Below, piece after piece: positions 1 to 8,669 of a DNA stretch of 41,452 nucleotides. The position numbers were made by a program, and so were the translations under genes. The first letter of the stretch is position 1, and each line of letters opens with the position of its first letter. This DNA is from UBA6544 sp049601975. GTDB lineage: Bacteria > Pseudomonadota > Alphaproteobacteria > UBA8366. The stretch lies in assembly GCA_049601975.1 (NCBI GenBank), contig JBMYRC010000022.1, forward strand, positions 1 through 41,452. The letters run 5' to 3'. The notes below the pieces were generated by a model, which saw nothing but the letters and a program-made list of their open reading frames with translations, ran no database searches and had not been told where the DNA came from.

Positions 1-1095
1 CAATTCCTTCAACAGAGCATCGCCCATCTCGCCGGTCGATACGGCCTTGTCGCCGTCGCCCATGATATCGGCCGTCCGGATGCCACTGCGCAACACGTTT
101 GCGACCGCTTGGTCGACCAAGTCAGCTTCCTCACCGAGACCGAAGGAATAGCGCAACATCATGGAATAGCTGAGTAAGCAGGCCAGCGGATTGGCTTTGC
201 CCTCGCCCGCGATGTCCGGCGCACTACCATGTACCGGCTCGTAGAGCGCGCGGCGTCGACCGGTCTCATCCATGGCGCCGAGCGACGCAGAGGGCAGCAT
301 GCCGAGGGAACCCGTCAGCATCGCCGCACAATCCGACAAAATATCGCCGAACAAATTATCGGTGACGATGACATCGAATTGCTTCGGATTGCGAACCAAC
401 TGCATGGCGCAATTGTCCGCATACATATGCTCCAGCGTGACATCCGCGTAAGACGTCTTATGCAGGTCGGTGACAATCTTCCGCCAGAAAACGCCGGATT
501 CCATCACATTCGCCTTCTCGACCGAATGGACTTTGTTGCCCCGCTCGCGCGCCAACTCAAACCCGACCTCCGCGACGCGGCGGATTTCGTCTTCCGTATA
601 GGTTTGCGTATCAAAGCCGCGGCGTTTGCCGTCGGCCATGACCTCTACCCCGCGCGGCTCGCCGAAATAAATACCGGAAGTCAGTTCGCGCACGATCATC
701 ATATCCAATCCACGTACCACGTCTTCCTTCAACGAAGATGCATCGAGCAATCCCTCGAAGGTCATCGCCGGGCGAAGGTTCGCGAACAGGTCCATTTCCT
801 TGCGCAACCGCAGCAGACCCGCTTCCGGACGTTTGTCGCGGGGGGCATCGTCATATTGCGGACCACCGACGGAACCGAACAGCACCGCATCGACATCCAT
901 GGCCTTGGCCAGAGTCGCGTCGGTCAACGGCGTACCGTGCTTGTCGTAAGCGGCACCACCAACCAGGTCTTCCTGCACGTCGAATCCGACCGCGCGCTTG
1001 TCGCCGAACCATTCTACGACGCGCACGACTTGATCCATCACTTCCGGGCCAATTCCATCACCCGGTAAAACCAAAAGCTTCTTATTCGCGGGCAT
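1..1095 (-). CDS. leuB: 3-isopropylmalate dehydrogenase, C-terminus cut by window edge
   Basis: NAD-dependent oxidative decarboxylation of 3-isopropylmalate, third step of leucine synthesis, cytoplasmic. The reading frame runs from an ATG at 1095 to the window edge, 365 codons, so only a few C-terminal residues are missing relative to the usual length of about 370. Near the start is the family signature LLVLPGDGIGPEV. Further in are the substrate and metal region with EKANVMESG and the YADNCAMQLV and TDNLFGDILSD stretches, and GSAPDIAGEGKANP near the C-terminus. It lies 56 bases after leuD on the same strand, the last member visible of leuC-leuD-leuB. Identification is firm. Confidence 0.97.
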   Translation of the reverse strand, partial: MPANKKLLVLPGDGIGPEVMDQVVRVVEWFGDKRAVGFDVQEDLVGGAAYDKHGTPLTDATLAKAMDVDAVLFGSVGGPQYDDAPRDKRPEAGLLRLRKEMDLFANLRPAMTFEGLLDASSLKEDVVRGLDMMIVRELTSGIYFGEPRGVEVMADGKRRGFDTQTYTEDEIRRVAEVGFELARERGNKVHSVEKANVMESGVFWRKIVTDLHKTSYADVTLEHMYADNCAMQLVRNPKQFDVIVTDNLFGDILSDCAAMLTGSLGMLPSASLGAMDETGRRRALYEPVHGSAPDIAGEGKANPLACLLSYSMMLRYSFGLGEEADLVDQAVANVLRSGIRTADIMGDGDKAVSTGEMGDALLKEL

Positions 1096-1151
1096 GCGTG
1101 CCACTCCCCAGTATTTTTCGTGCCTAATTGAAATGTCGCTGTGCTACCAGA

Positions 1152-1775
1152 TCAGACGCCGGTGCCGCGCTCGACCCAATCCATCGCTTCCTTGCGCTTG
1201 CCTTCGAATGCGTTGATCACATCGTCCTTCTGCAAGGTCAGGCCAATATCATCGAGCCCATTGATCAAGCAATTACGACGGAACTCATCAAAGTCGAACT
1301 TGATGACACCACCATTTGGACGGCGGATTTCCTGATTTTCGAGATCGATTTTCAGTTCCGGGTTTTCGGCGTCCTTGGCATCGGCCATCAGCGCGTCTAG
1401 ATCCTCGCGGTTGACGCGGATTGGCACCAAGCCGTTCTTCATACTGTTGTTGTAGAAGATGTCGCCGAAACTGGTCGAGATGACGCAGCGAATTCCAAAA
1501 TCAGTGAGCGCCCACGGGGCATGTTCGCGCGATGAACCACAGCCGAAATTATCACCGGCGACGATGATCTCGGCATTTCGATAGGGTTCCTTGTTCAGGA
1601 TGAAATCTGGAATTTCGTTGCCGTCGACGTCGTAGCGCGCTTCCTCGAACGCGAAAATCCCAAGCCCCGTGCGCTTGATCGTGCGCAGATGCAGTTTAGG
1701 AATAATCTGATCAGTGTCGATGTTGATCCGATCCATCGGCGCCGCAACGCCCGTAAGTGTGGTAAATTTTTGCAT
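1152..1775 (-). CDS. leuD: 3-isopropylmalate dehydratase small subunit
   Basis: Swivel-domain subunit of isopropylmalate isomerase, which pairs with LeuC to convert 2- to 3-isopropylmalate. The 207-residue length is normal. It starts MQKFTTLTGVAAPMDRINIDTDQIIPK, the usual N-terminus (shown here only to mark the start), and carries the signature GDNFGCGSSREHAPWAL around residues 74-90. A small ORF (1791-2006) separates it from leuC, so the three leu genes are close but not directly contiguous. Confidence 0.97.
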   Translation of the reverse strand: MQKFTTLTGVAAPMDRINIDTDQIIPKLHLRTIKRTGLGIFAFEEARYDVDGNEIPDFILNKEPYRNAEIIVAGDNFGCGSSREHAPWALTDFGIRCVISTSFGDIFYNNSMKNGLVPIRVNREDLDALMADAKDAENPELKIDLENQEIRRPNGGVIKFDFDEFRRNCLINGLDDIGLTLQKDDVINAFEGKRKEAMDWVERGTGV

Positions 1776-1790
1776 CGCTCTTGTCCTTCT

Positions 1791-2006
1791 CTATCCGCGC
1801 CGCCGGTTCCGAAGCGCCCAAATGACAGCAGGGTCCGGCGCGTTCTCGCTCGGCCGCTCGTCGCTGCGCAAGGATGGCCGTCCACGACCCCACGCGGCGA
1901 GCCCTTCTTCGACAAACCAACCACCGGTACGCAGATCGCGTCCAAAGAGGTGATCTACGCCAGTCAACGGCATTTTCTCGATATTTGCCGGTGTGCGTTT
2001 GCTCAT
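1791..2006 (-). CDS. small hypothetical protein between leuC and leuD
   Basis: A 71-codon frame whose ATG (2006-2004) overlaps the leuC stop TGA (2005-2003) as ATGA, the arrangement of translational coupling. It ends 15 bases before the leuD start. The sequence is hydrophilic and rich in Arg, Gly and Pro, with LTGVDHLFGRDLRTGGWFVE near residue 14 and no signal peptide or membrane segment. I do not recognise a domain. The position and overlap argue for a real gene. The arginine-rich C-terminus and lack of a known family argue for caution. Confidence 0.45.
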   Translation of the reverse strand: MSKRTPANIEKMPLTGVDHLFGRDLRTGGWFVEEGLAAWGRGRPSLRSDERPSENAPDPAVIWALRNRRRG

Positions 2007-3406
2007 GACATCAACTCGCGTACGTCGGTGAGCTTACCCGTAATCGCCGCCGCCGCCGCCATCGCGGGGCTAACGAGATGCGTGCGCCCGCCGCGGCCTT
2101 GGCGACCTTCGAAGTTGCGGTTCGAGGTGGCGGCGCAGCGTTCGCCCGGTTGCAACCGATCGACGTTCATCGCTAGACACATCGAACACCCAGGCTCTCG
2201 CCAATCGAATCCAGCGTCGATAAGAATCTGCGCCAGTCCTTCGTCTTCGGCTTGTTTTTTGACCAATCCAGAGCCCGGCACGATCAGTGTGCGGATACCT
2301 TCCTTGACCTTGCGGCCCTTGGCGACTTCTGCGACGGCGCGAATATCTTCGATCCGGCCGTTGGTGCAAGCACCGACGAAAACCGTATCGATTTCGATAT
2401 CGGTCATCTTTGTGCCCGGCTGCAGGCCCATATATTCGTTTGACCGTTTAATCGACGCCGCTTTATCCGCGTTTGGTGCATCTTTCGGGTCGGGAACGAC
2501 GCCTGTGATCGAAATGACATTCTCCGGGCTCGTTCCCCATGTAACTTGCGGATCAATATCGCCGACATCCAAGGTCACTTCAGTGTCGTATTTGGCACCT
2601 GGGTCGGATGGCAGCGTCTTCCAATAGGCGACAGCCGCATCCCAATCGGCGCCCTGCGGCGCATAGGGACGACCTTTCAGATACTCAAACGTCTTTTCAT
2701 CCGGCGCGATTAGGCCCGCGCGTGCACCCGCCTCTATGCTCATATTGGAAACCGTCATGCGGCCTTCCATCGACAAGGCACTGATGGCCGGGCCGGTGTA
2801 TTCAATAACGTGGCCAGTACCGCCGCCGGTGCCGATCTTACCGATCAACGCAAGGATCAAATCCTTCGCCGTGCATGCCGCCGGTAACTCGCCATTTACG
2901 GTGACACGCATGCTTTTGACCGGTGCTTGCAACAGCGTCTGGCTGGCCATGACATGCTCGACCTCGGACGTGCCGATGCCAAACGCCAAAGCCCCGAGCG
3001 CCCCGTGCGTCGCCGTGTGGCTATCGCCGCATACCAAGGTGACGCCCGGCAACGTGAAGCCCTGCTCCGGACCGATGATATGGACGATGCCATTGCGTGG
3101 ATCATCAACTTCGAAGAGCTCGACGCCAAAATCGGCACAGTTCCGTCGCAAGGTATCGATCTGAAGTTGCGAATCTTCCGGAATGTCTTCATTCAGGTCG
3201 GTGGCGATATTGTGATCGATCACCGCCAAGGTGAGTTCCGGACGCCGGACCTTCCGGCCCGCCATGCTCAACCCTTCGAAAGGCTGCGGGCTCGTCACCT
3301 CATGAATGATATGCCGGTCGATATAGAGCAGGCAGGTGCCGTCCTCTTGTTGATCGACCAAATGCGATTCCCAAATTTTATCGAGAAGCGTGCGGGGCGT
3401 CGCCAT
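2003..3406 (-). CDS. leuC: 3-isopropylmalate dehydratase large subunit
   Basis: Aconitase-family subunit that binds the 4Fe-4S cluster and works with LeuD in leucine synthesis. The 467-residue length is normal. It begins with the typical RTLLDKIWESHLV, has the VCGDSHTATHGA motif near residue 125, FVGACTNGR with the first cluster cysteine, and GCSMCLAMN with the other two. It follows rplS by 56 bases on the same strand, so it may be read from the ribosomal-protein operon, its own promoter, or both. I saw no leader peptide or attenuator in that gap. Confidence 0.97.
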   Translation of the reverse strand: MATPRTLLDKIWESHLVDQQEDGTCLLYIDRHIIHEVTSPQPFEGLSMAGRKVRRPELTLAVIDHNIATDLNEDIPEDSQLQIDTLRRNCADFGVELFEVDDPRNGIVHIIGPEQGFTLPGVTLVCGDSHTATHGALGALAFGIGTSEVEHVMASQTLLQAPVKSMRVTVNGELPAACTAKDLILALIGKIGTGGGTGHVIEYTGPAISALSMEGRMTVSNMSIEAGARAGLIAPDEKTFEYLKGRPYAPQGADWDAAVAYWKTLPSDPGAKYDTEVTLDVGDIDPQVTWGTSPENVISITGVVPDPKDAPNADKAASIKRSNEYMGLQPGTKMTDIEIDTVFVGACTNGRIEDIRAVAEVAKGRKVKEGIRTLIVPGSGLVKKQAEDEGLAQILIDAGFDWREPGCSMCLAMNVDRLQPGERCAATSNRNFEGRQGRGGRTHLVSPAMAAAAAITGKLTDVRELMS

Positions 3407-3462
3407 GTTCCGTCCTCATTCCTTAAGTAAGACTCTTAATCTTCTATCGCCAGCGGCCAAGA

Positions 3463-3897
3463 TCAATCTTCGCTTGCAGGCGCCTCGACTGTCGGTGCCG
3501 GAGCCGGCGTGCCGGTGGACGGCACTTCGACATCGCGGCGCGTCGCCTTCTCGGCAATCCGCGCGCTCTTACCGCGGCGGCCGCGCAAGTAATAGAGCTT
3601 GGCACGACGGACATCGCCGCGGCGCACCACATCGATCGATTCAATCCGTGGGCTATAGAGCGGGAATACGCGTTCCACGCCCTCGCCATAGCTAATCTTG
3701 CGGACCGTGAAGGCGCTGTTGACGCCGGCGTTACGCCGCGCGATACAAACACCCTCGAAGGCCTGTACTCGTTCCCGCGTACCTTCAACGACCTTCACGT
3801 TCACACGCAAGGTATCTCCTGGACCAAATTCTGGGACCGGTCGTTCGGCCACCAATTTTTCGATCTGTTCGGCTTCCAATTGTTCGATAATATTCAT
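3463..3897 (-). CDS. rplS: 50S ribosomal protein L19
   Basis: Large-subunit protein at the 30S-50S interface. The 144-residue product has the conserved core FGPGDTLRVNVKVVEGTRERV (residues 24 to 44, key residues GDT, V and EG), then FEGVCIARRNAGVNSAFTVR and the C-terminal RRAKLYYLRGRRGKSARI. After the core it has a tail of about 25 residues rich in Pro, Ala, Thr and Glu, a feature of many alphaproteobacterial L19 proteins. The start overlaps the trmD stop by 4 bases (ATGA), so the two are coupled. Confidence 0.97.
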   Translation of the reverse strand: MNIIEQLEAEQIEKLVAERPVPEFGPGDTLRVNVKVVEGTRERVQAFEGVCIARRNAGVNSAFTVRKISYGEGVERVFPLYSPRIESIDVVRRGDVRRAKLYYLRGRRGKSARIAEKATRRDVEVPSTGTPAPAPTVEAPASED

Positions 3898-4610
3898 GAC
3901 GAAACCCTCGCTTCGTTGAGTCCAGCGACATACCGGGACCAGAGATCAACACGCCGTTCGCGAGTCGTTTTCTGGGCCTGTGCAAGCCGCCAGTGTTGAA
4001 TCCGTTCATGGTGCCCGCTGAGTAATACTTCAGGCACCGCTCTGCCCTGCCATTCGGCGGGACGTGTGTATTGGGGATATTCCAAGAGCCCCGATTGAAA
4101 ACTTTCCTCCGCCAGCGATTCCGACGCGCCGAGAACGCCTGGCAACAACCGGACGCAAGCGTCGATGAGTGACATCGCCGCCCCTTCGCCGCCCGATAAA
4201 ACGAAATCGCCGAGACTGACTTCCCGCATGCCGCGCGCCTCGATGACCCGCTCGTCTAGGCCTTCATAACGTCCGCATACCAGAACTACGCCGTCGCCGG
4301 AGGCAAACTCCTCAACCATGGCTTGATCGAGATGGCGGCCTCTTGGCGAGAGATATATTTCCGGCCGATTTCCCGCGTCTGCGGCATTGAGCGCCGCATC
4401 CACGATATCCGCCCGCATAACCATACCAGCTCCGCCCCCGAAGGGCGTGTCGTCGACGCTACGATGACGGTCCGTGGCCTGGTCGCGAATATCCTGCGCT
4501 TCCAAAACCCATTTACCATCTAACATTGCCGTCCCGGGCAAGGAGTGCCCCAAGAATCCCGGAAACATGTCGGGAAACAGGGTGAGAACAGTTGCGGTCC
4601 AAACGCTCAT
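3894..4610 (-). CDS. trmD: tRNA (guanine-N1)-methyltransferase
   Basis: SPOUT-class enzyme that makes m1G37 in tRNAs reading CNN codons and so guards the reading frame. The 238-residue frame shows VLTLFPDMFPGFL at the N-terminus, the YLSPRGRHLDQ segment, the knot region VCGRYEGLDERVIE and GDFVLSGGEGAAM, and the C-terminal WQGRAVPEVLLSGHH. It overlaps rimM upstream and rplS downstream by 4 bases each. The tRNA-Arg(ACG) at 25749-25825 has a G at position 37 and is a plausible substrate. Confidence 0.97.
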   Translation of the reverse strand: MSVWTATVLTLFPDMFPGFLGHSLPGTAMLDGKWVLEAQDIRDQATDRHRSVDDTPFGGGAGMVMRADIVDAALNAADAGNRPEIYLSPRGRHLDQAMVEEFASGDGVVLVCGRYEGLDERVIEARGMREVSLGDFVLSGGEGAAMSLIDACVRLLPGVLGASESLAEESFQSGLLEYPQYTRPAEWQGRAVPEVLLSGHHERIQHWRLAQAQKTTRERRVDLWSRYVAGLNEARVSS

Positions 4611-5182
4611 TGCGCGTCCTCCTCGCCGTTCTTATTCGGGTGGGAGGGTTCGGGGTCGCCGAACATCGCCGGTGGGTCGACAACGATCCGACCGTCAGCG
4701 ATATCAACTTCCGGCACGACCACTTTCGTGAACGGCAAGATGATATTACCGCTGCCGTTGAGCGATAGTTCGACCATGTCACCGGCCCCAAAGTCGTGCA
4801 TCGCCTTCACAGTGCCATAGACGCTGCCATCGGGCAGAACGGCGGAGAGACCGATAAGATCCGCATAATAGAAATCGTCCCCATCCTCGCCGTCCGGCAG
4901 GACGTCGCGGTCGACAAACAATTCTACTCCGCACAGGGCTTCGGCACCCTCACGGTTCTTGATACCTTCGACCCGCGCCAGCAAAACACCTTTTGCGTGG
5001 CCGACAATTTCAAGACGGTACTCTGTACTGCCGTCGGCATTGGTCAGCGGTGCATACTGGACAATATCGTCCGGCTCCGCGGTGAAGCTCTTCACCCGGA
5101 CCTGGCCCCGCAAACCGCGCGGAGCGGTAATCACTCCAACACAAAGCTTACGGTTTGACATATCTATTGCCTCGTTACTCAC
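4607..5182 (-). CDS. rimM: 16S rRNA processing protein RimM
   Basis: Assembly factor for the 30S head that binds S19. The 191-residue frame has the N-terminal RimM barrel (CVGVITAPRGLRGQVRVKSF, about residues 15-34) and a C-terminal PRC-barrel with DDFYYADLIGL and GAGDMVELSL, ending in an acidic tail. The start at 5182 gives ten residues before the conserved LCVGVI. A nearer ATG (MSNRKLCVGV) is also possible. It follows rpsP by 12 bases and overlaps trmD by 4. Confidence 0.95.
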   Translation of the reverse strand: MSNEAIDMSNRKLCVGVITAPRGLRGQVRVKSFTAEPDDIVQYAPLTNADGSTEYRLEIVGHAKGVLLARVEGIKNREGAEALCGVELFVDRDVLPDGEDGDDFYYADLIGLSAVLPDGSVYGTVKAMHDFGAGDMVELSLNGSGNIILPFTKVVVPEVDIADGRIVVDPPAMFGDPEPSHPNKNGEEDAQ

Positions 5183-5194
5183 GTTCTCTCAGCC

Positions 5195-5617
5195 TCAGCC
5201 TTCTGCCTTGTCTTCTTCGGCCGGAGCCTCTTCGGCGGGGGCTTCCTCCACCGGTGCGACGGCTTCCTCGGCAGCAGTAGCGGCCTTCTCTTCGGCTTCC
5301 TTCAAGCGCTCTTGCGCCTTGGCTTTCGGCAGATTCTTCTTGGTTTGCTCACGCGGTATTGGCATCGGAAGAATTTCCGCGCCGCCCAAGAACTTCGCCA
5401 CCCGGTCTGACGGACGTGCGCCAACAGACAACCAGTGTTGAATCCGCTCGGTCTTGAGGTTGACCCGCTCCGGATGTTCTTTCGGCAACATCGGATTGTA
5501 GGTGCCGACCCGCTCGATGAAACGCCCATCCCGGGGCATCCGGGAATCGGCGACAACGATGCGGTAGAAGGGACGCTTTTTCGCTCCCCCACGCGCTAGT
5601 CTGATTTTCAATGACAT
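5195..5617 (-). CDS. rpsP: 30S ribosomal protein S16
   Basis: Small-subunit assembly protein. The core is about 80 residues: MSLKIRLARGGAKKRPFYRI at the start, ADSRMPRDGRFIERVGTYNP, and AKFLGGA near residue 80. After that comes a tail of about 60 residues, nearly all Ala, Glu, Pro and Lys, common in alphaproteobacterial S16 and absent from the Escherichia coli protein. It heads the rpsP-rimM-trmD-rplS set and lies 49 bases after ffh. Confidence 0.97.
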   Translation of the reverse strand: MSLKIRLARGGAKKRPFYRIVVADSRMPRDGRFIERVGTYNPMLPKEHPERVNLKTERIQHWLSVGARPSDRVAKFLGGAEILPMPIPREQTKKNLPKAKAQERLKEAEEKAATAAEEAVAPVEEAPAEEAPAEEDKAEG

Positions 5618-5666
5618 GTTGTCGTTTCTCCAACTTTGTTAAATCGGTTTTGCAAGAAGGTCCGGC

Positions 5667-7025
5667 TCAACCGAAGCCAGGCGGCATCCCGGGAAGACCA
5701 TGGCGCATCAGCCCCTTGCTCCCCATTTTGCCTACCTTCTTCATCATCTTGTTCATCATTTGAAACTGCTTGAGCAGCTTATTTACTTCTTGCACGGACG
5801 TGCCTGAGCCTGTCGCGATACGGCGTTTCCGTGACGCTTGAATCACTTTGGGGCGGTGGCGCTCATCAATTGTCATGGACGAGATAATGGCCCTTTGGCG
5901 TCGGATCATCTTTTCATCGATATTCGCCTCGGCCATTTGTTTTTGCGCTTTTGCAACACCGGGAAGCATTCCCATTAAACTGCCGAGACCGCCCATTTTC
6001 TGCACTTGATCCAGTTGATCGGCCAGATCGTTTAAATCCATTTCGCCTTTTTGAAGCTTTTTCGCTAGCTTTTCAGCTTGCTCCGCCTCGACCGTCTCCG
6101 ACACTTTCTCGACGAGGCCGACCACGTCGCCCATGCCAAGGATGCGGTTGGCGATCCGTTCCGGATGGAAGTCCTCGAACTCATCCAGTTTTTCGCCGAC
6201 ACCGATCATCTTGATCGGGCATCCCGTAACCGCGCGCATGGATAGCGCCGCGCCACCACGTGCATCGCCGTCGACCCGTGTCAGAACAATACCGGTCAAG
6301 CCGACCCGGGCATTGAAGTTCTCCGCAACGTTGACCGCGTCTTGGCCGGTCATCGCATCGGCGACGAGTAAGACTTCATGCGGCTCGCTGACCGCGCGCA
6401 CCGCAGCCACTTCGTCCATCAGAATCTCGTCGACGTGAAGGCGACCGGCGGTATCGAGGATCACCACGTCGTATCCGCCAAGACGACCTGCCTGCATCGC
6501 GCGCTTGGCGATGTCGACCGGTTGCTGGCCGTCGACGACGGGCAAGGTCGCAACCTCCGACTGCTCGCCGAGAACGGCCAATTGCTGTTGTGCGGCCGGG
6601 CGATATACGTCGAGCGACGCCATCAGTACTTTTTTCTTGTCGCGGGTCTTCAGCCGCAGGCCGATTTTCGCCGCCGTGGTGGTCTTACCTGAGCCTTGCA
6701 AGCCGACCAAAAGGATAGGCACGGGCGATGTGGCCGCCAAGCTGACACCGGCCTCGGTATCGTCGCCTAGCATCGCGGTCAGTTCGTCATGAACGATCTT
6801 GACCACCATCTGGCCCGGCGTGACGGACCGCAGGACCTCACGGCCCAAGGCCGCAGGTTTTACCTTGGCAATAAAATCACGGACGACCGGCAATGCGACA
6901 TCGGCCTCCAGCAACGCTACGCGAATCTCGCGCATCGCCTCGTCGACGTCCTGCTCTTTTAGGACGCCACGACGCGTGAGGCTGTCAAAAATACCTCCCA
7001 GGCGGTCGCTTAACGTGTCAAACAT
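5667..7025 (-). CDS. ffh: signal recognition particle protein Ffh
   Basis: GTPase of the signal recognition particle, which binds 4.5S RNA and signal sequences and docks with FtsY (also encoded here, 9931-10872). The 452-residue frame has the N domain, P-loop GLQGSGKTTTAAK near residue 108, DTAGR near residue 192, TRVDGDARGG near 250, then a methionine-rich M domain (MGGLGSLMGMLPG, MKKVGKMGSKGLM) ending in MPPGFG. It is the first gene of the minus-strand translation operon. Confidence 0.98.
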   Translation of the reverse strand: MFDTLSDRLGGIFDSLTRRGVLKEQDVDEAMREIRVALLEADVALPVVRDFIAKVKPAALGREVLRSVTPGQMVVKIVHDELTAMLGDDTEAGVSLAATSPVPILLVGLQGSGKTTTAAKIGLRLKTRDKKKVLMASLDVYRPAAQQQLAVLGEQSEVATLPVVDGQQPVDIAKRAMQAGRLGGYDVVILDTAGRLHVDEILMDEVAAVRAVSEPHEVLLVADAMTGQDAVNVAENFNARVGLTGIVLTRVDGDARGGAALSMRAVTGCPIKMIGVGEKLDEFEDFHPERIANRILGMGDVVGLVEKVSETVEAEQAEKLAKKLQKGEMDLNDLADQLDQVQKMGGLGSLMGMLPGVAKAQKQMAEANIDEKMIRRQRAIISSMTIDERHRPKVIQASRKRRIATGSGTSVQEVNKLLKQFQMMNKMMKKVGKMGSKGLMRHGLPGMPPGFG

Positions 7026-7332
7026 TGCCGTTCCATTTCCATAAATCCCAATGCAGAAAACGCCAAACGCGCCAGTGCGCGAACACTCGCGGACTGGCGG
7101 AGCCCCTTGGGGCCGGGAAATCAGCGTTCCCTTGAATTTCCGACCGGCTTCTACCGCCCTTGTCCGACCGAGTCAAGCTTCGGCACGCTGTTTGCACGCG
7201 TAAATAGGGAAGAAGATTGCGACTGCGAAACTATACTGAACTTGCTTGACTGCTTCCAGTTGCTCAAAACAATACAAATTGTAGTGGTGCAAAGGGTTCT
7301 TTACGCTATCTATACTAGGAAGGATTTAATAT
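7026..7332. other. intergenic region between ffh and the XRE-type gene
   Basis: About 300 bases without a supported gene. It must hold the divergent promoters for ffh (minus) and the regulator at 7333 (plus). A TTGACT at 7246-7251 could be a -35 element for the plus strand, but no strong -10 follows at 17 bases. A TATACT at 7311-7316 is a possible -10 without a good -35. An AGGAAGGA at 7317-7324 is an excellent ribosome binding site for the gene at 7333. No RNA gene was recognised. Confidence 0.5.
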
Positions 7333-7734
7333 ATTGCGCGCAACGTAACGCGGAAACCAAATCCCGTTGATTTTCACGTTGGTCAGCGTTTTCAAGCGCA
7401 TCGGCGTGAACTTGGCCTCAGTCAAACGGTTTTGGGGAACAAAATTGGCGTGATTTTCAAGCAAGTCCAAAAGTACGAAAGTGGTGCCAATCGAATTGGC
7501 GCAGGCCGACTTTATGAAATTTCTATGGCTTGGAATACAGCGGTTGAAAACTTTTCCCACGAAGCGCCTCTTACCATCCAGACATCGGTACACTCCGATG
7601 CTATCAAATCCATCACATCGATCGGCATAGACCAAGAATGCGAGAAGCTAATCGAGGCATATTATTCGATTCCCGGCAGACAACTCCGACAAAACTTTTG
7701 GGGTCTCCTGCGGACACTTTCCGAGAACGAGTAA
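7333..7734 (+). CDS. XRE-family regulator with apparent ATT start, possibly a decayed gene
   Basis: The frame is open from 7330 to the TAA at 7732-7734 and encodes a full alphaproteobacterial XRE regulator of about 133 residues: TRKPNPVDFHVGQRF, then the helix-turn-helix RRELGLSQTVLGNKIG and VQKYESGANRIGAGRLYEIS, and a C-terminal helix LIEAYYSIPGRQLRQ. The regulator at 18348 has the same layout and is clearly related. No ATG, GTG or TTG lies before the HTH. A first ATG occurs only at 7432, inside the domain. An ATT at 7333 sits 8 bases after AGGAAGGA, so either ATT is used or the start codon has been lost. VIFKQVQKYE departs from the usual VTFQQVQKYE. Confidence 0.5.
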   Translation: MARNVTRKPNPVDFHVGQRFQAHRRELGLSQTVLGNKIGVIFKQVQKYESGANRIGAGRLYEISMAWNTAVENFSHEAPLTIQTSVHSDAIKSITSIGIDQECEKLIEAYYSIPGRQLRQNFWGLLRTLSENE

Positions 7735-7844
7735 GCGGCGAAGTGCCGTAAAGCATTAGACAGCCCCGCCCGCCGCACCCTATAAGGCGTTTCGGATACA
7801 ACAAATTGATGGGCCGGCGGGGCAATCGCCCGCCAGATCACGGC

Positions 7845-8669
7845 ATGTCGACGATACCCTTTATTAAGATGCATGGCGCCGGCAATGATTTCGTTGTCCT
7901 CGATCTGCGTGCACAAGTGGCCTCGCCGTCAATTGCAACGATATCCGCGATGGCAGATCGGCATAAAGGTATCGGGTGCGACCAGATCGTGCTGATCGAG
8001 GCGCCACTGAATGGCGCGGATATTCGGTTCCGCTTTCACAACGCAGACGGCTCCGAGGCCGGCGCTTGCGGGAATGGGACACGTTGCGCCGCCGCCAAAA
8101 TCATGATTGACGAGGGCCGGCAGAATCTCACGATTGAAACGCTGGCGACCGTCCTCAATGCCAATATGGATTCGGACGGACAGGTCACCGTTGATATGGG
8201 TCCGGCGCAAACCCATTGGTCGGCAGTACCGCTTGCGAGCGATATGGATACCTTACATCTGCCCCTACAACTCGACGGCATTTCCGATCCTGTTGCGGTG
8301 GGCATGGGAAACCCGCATTGTGTCTTTTTCGTAGACGATGCCGAAGCGGTCGACGTCGAACGGATCGGCCCCCTGGTCGAGATGCACGAACTGTTTCCGG
8401 AGAAGACCAATGTCGAGTTTGTCTCCCGCATGGATGACGGTCGATTGCGTATGCGGGTCTGGGAGCGCGGTGTCGGCGTTACGCTTGCCTGCGGGAGCGG
8501 TGTTTGTGCGGTTGTGGTCGCAGCCGCTCAGCGCGGCATTATTGACGGGCGGACGGCGGAGATCGTCGCCGACGGTGGCATTTTGACGGCAACTTGGCGC
8601 GCGGACGGCCACGTTTTGTTAAGTGGCCCGGTGGCGACGATTTTTTCCGGCCTCTATAACAGCGAATGA
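7845..8669 (+). CDS. dapF: diaminopimelate epimerase
   Basis: Interconverts LL- and meso-diaminopimelate for lysine and peptidoglycan synthesis, without a cofactor. The ATG at 7845 gives MSTIPFIKMHGAGNDFVVLD, the canonical N-terminus. A longer frame from 7806 adds 13 unlike residues and is not preferred. Both catalytic cysteines are present, in ACGNGTRCAA (about residue 70) and LACGSGVCAVV (about residue 218). The product is 274 residues, normal for the family. The stop overlaps the mtaB start by 4 bases. Confidence 0.97.
   Translation: MSTIPFIKMHGAGNDFVVLDLRAQVASPSIATISAMADRHKGIGCDQIVLIEAPLNGADIRFRFHNADGSEAGACGNGTRCAAAKIMIDEGRQNLTIETLATVLNANMDSDGQVTVDMGPAQTHWSAVPLASDMDTLHLPLQLDGISDPVAVGMGNPHCVFFVDDAEAVDVERIGPLVEMHELFPEKTNVEFVSRMDDGRLRMRVWERGVGVTLACGSGVCAVVVAAAQRGIIDGRTAEIVADGGILTATWRADGHVLLSGPVATIFSGLYNSE

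Noticed and set aside
229..1068. Plus-strand 279-codon frame inside leuB
   Set aside because: It is a shadow of leuB in the opposite direction, with Arg- and His-rich translation and no family similarity.
3407..3462. Leucine attenuator or leader peptide before leuC
   Set aside because: The gap is 56 bases with no run of leucine codons and no strong hairpin pair.
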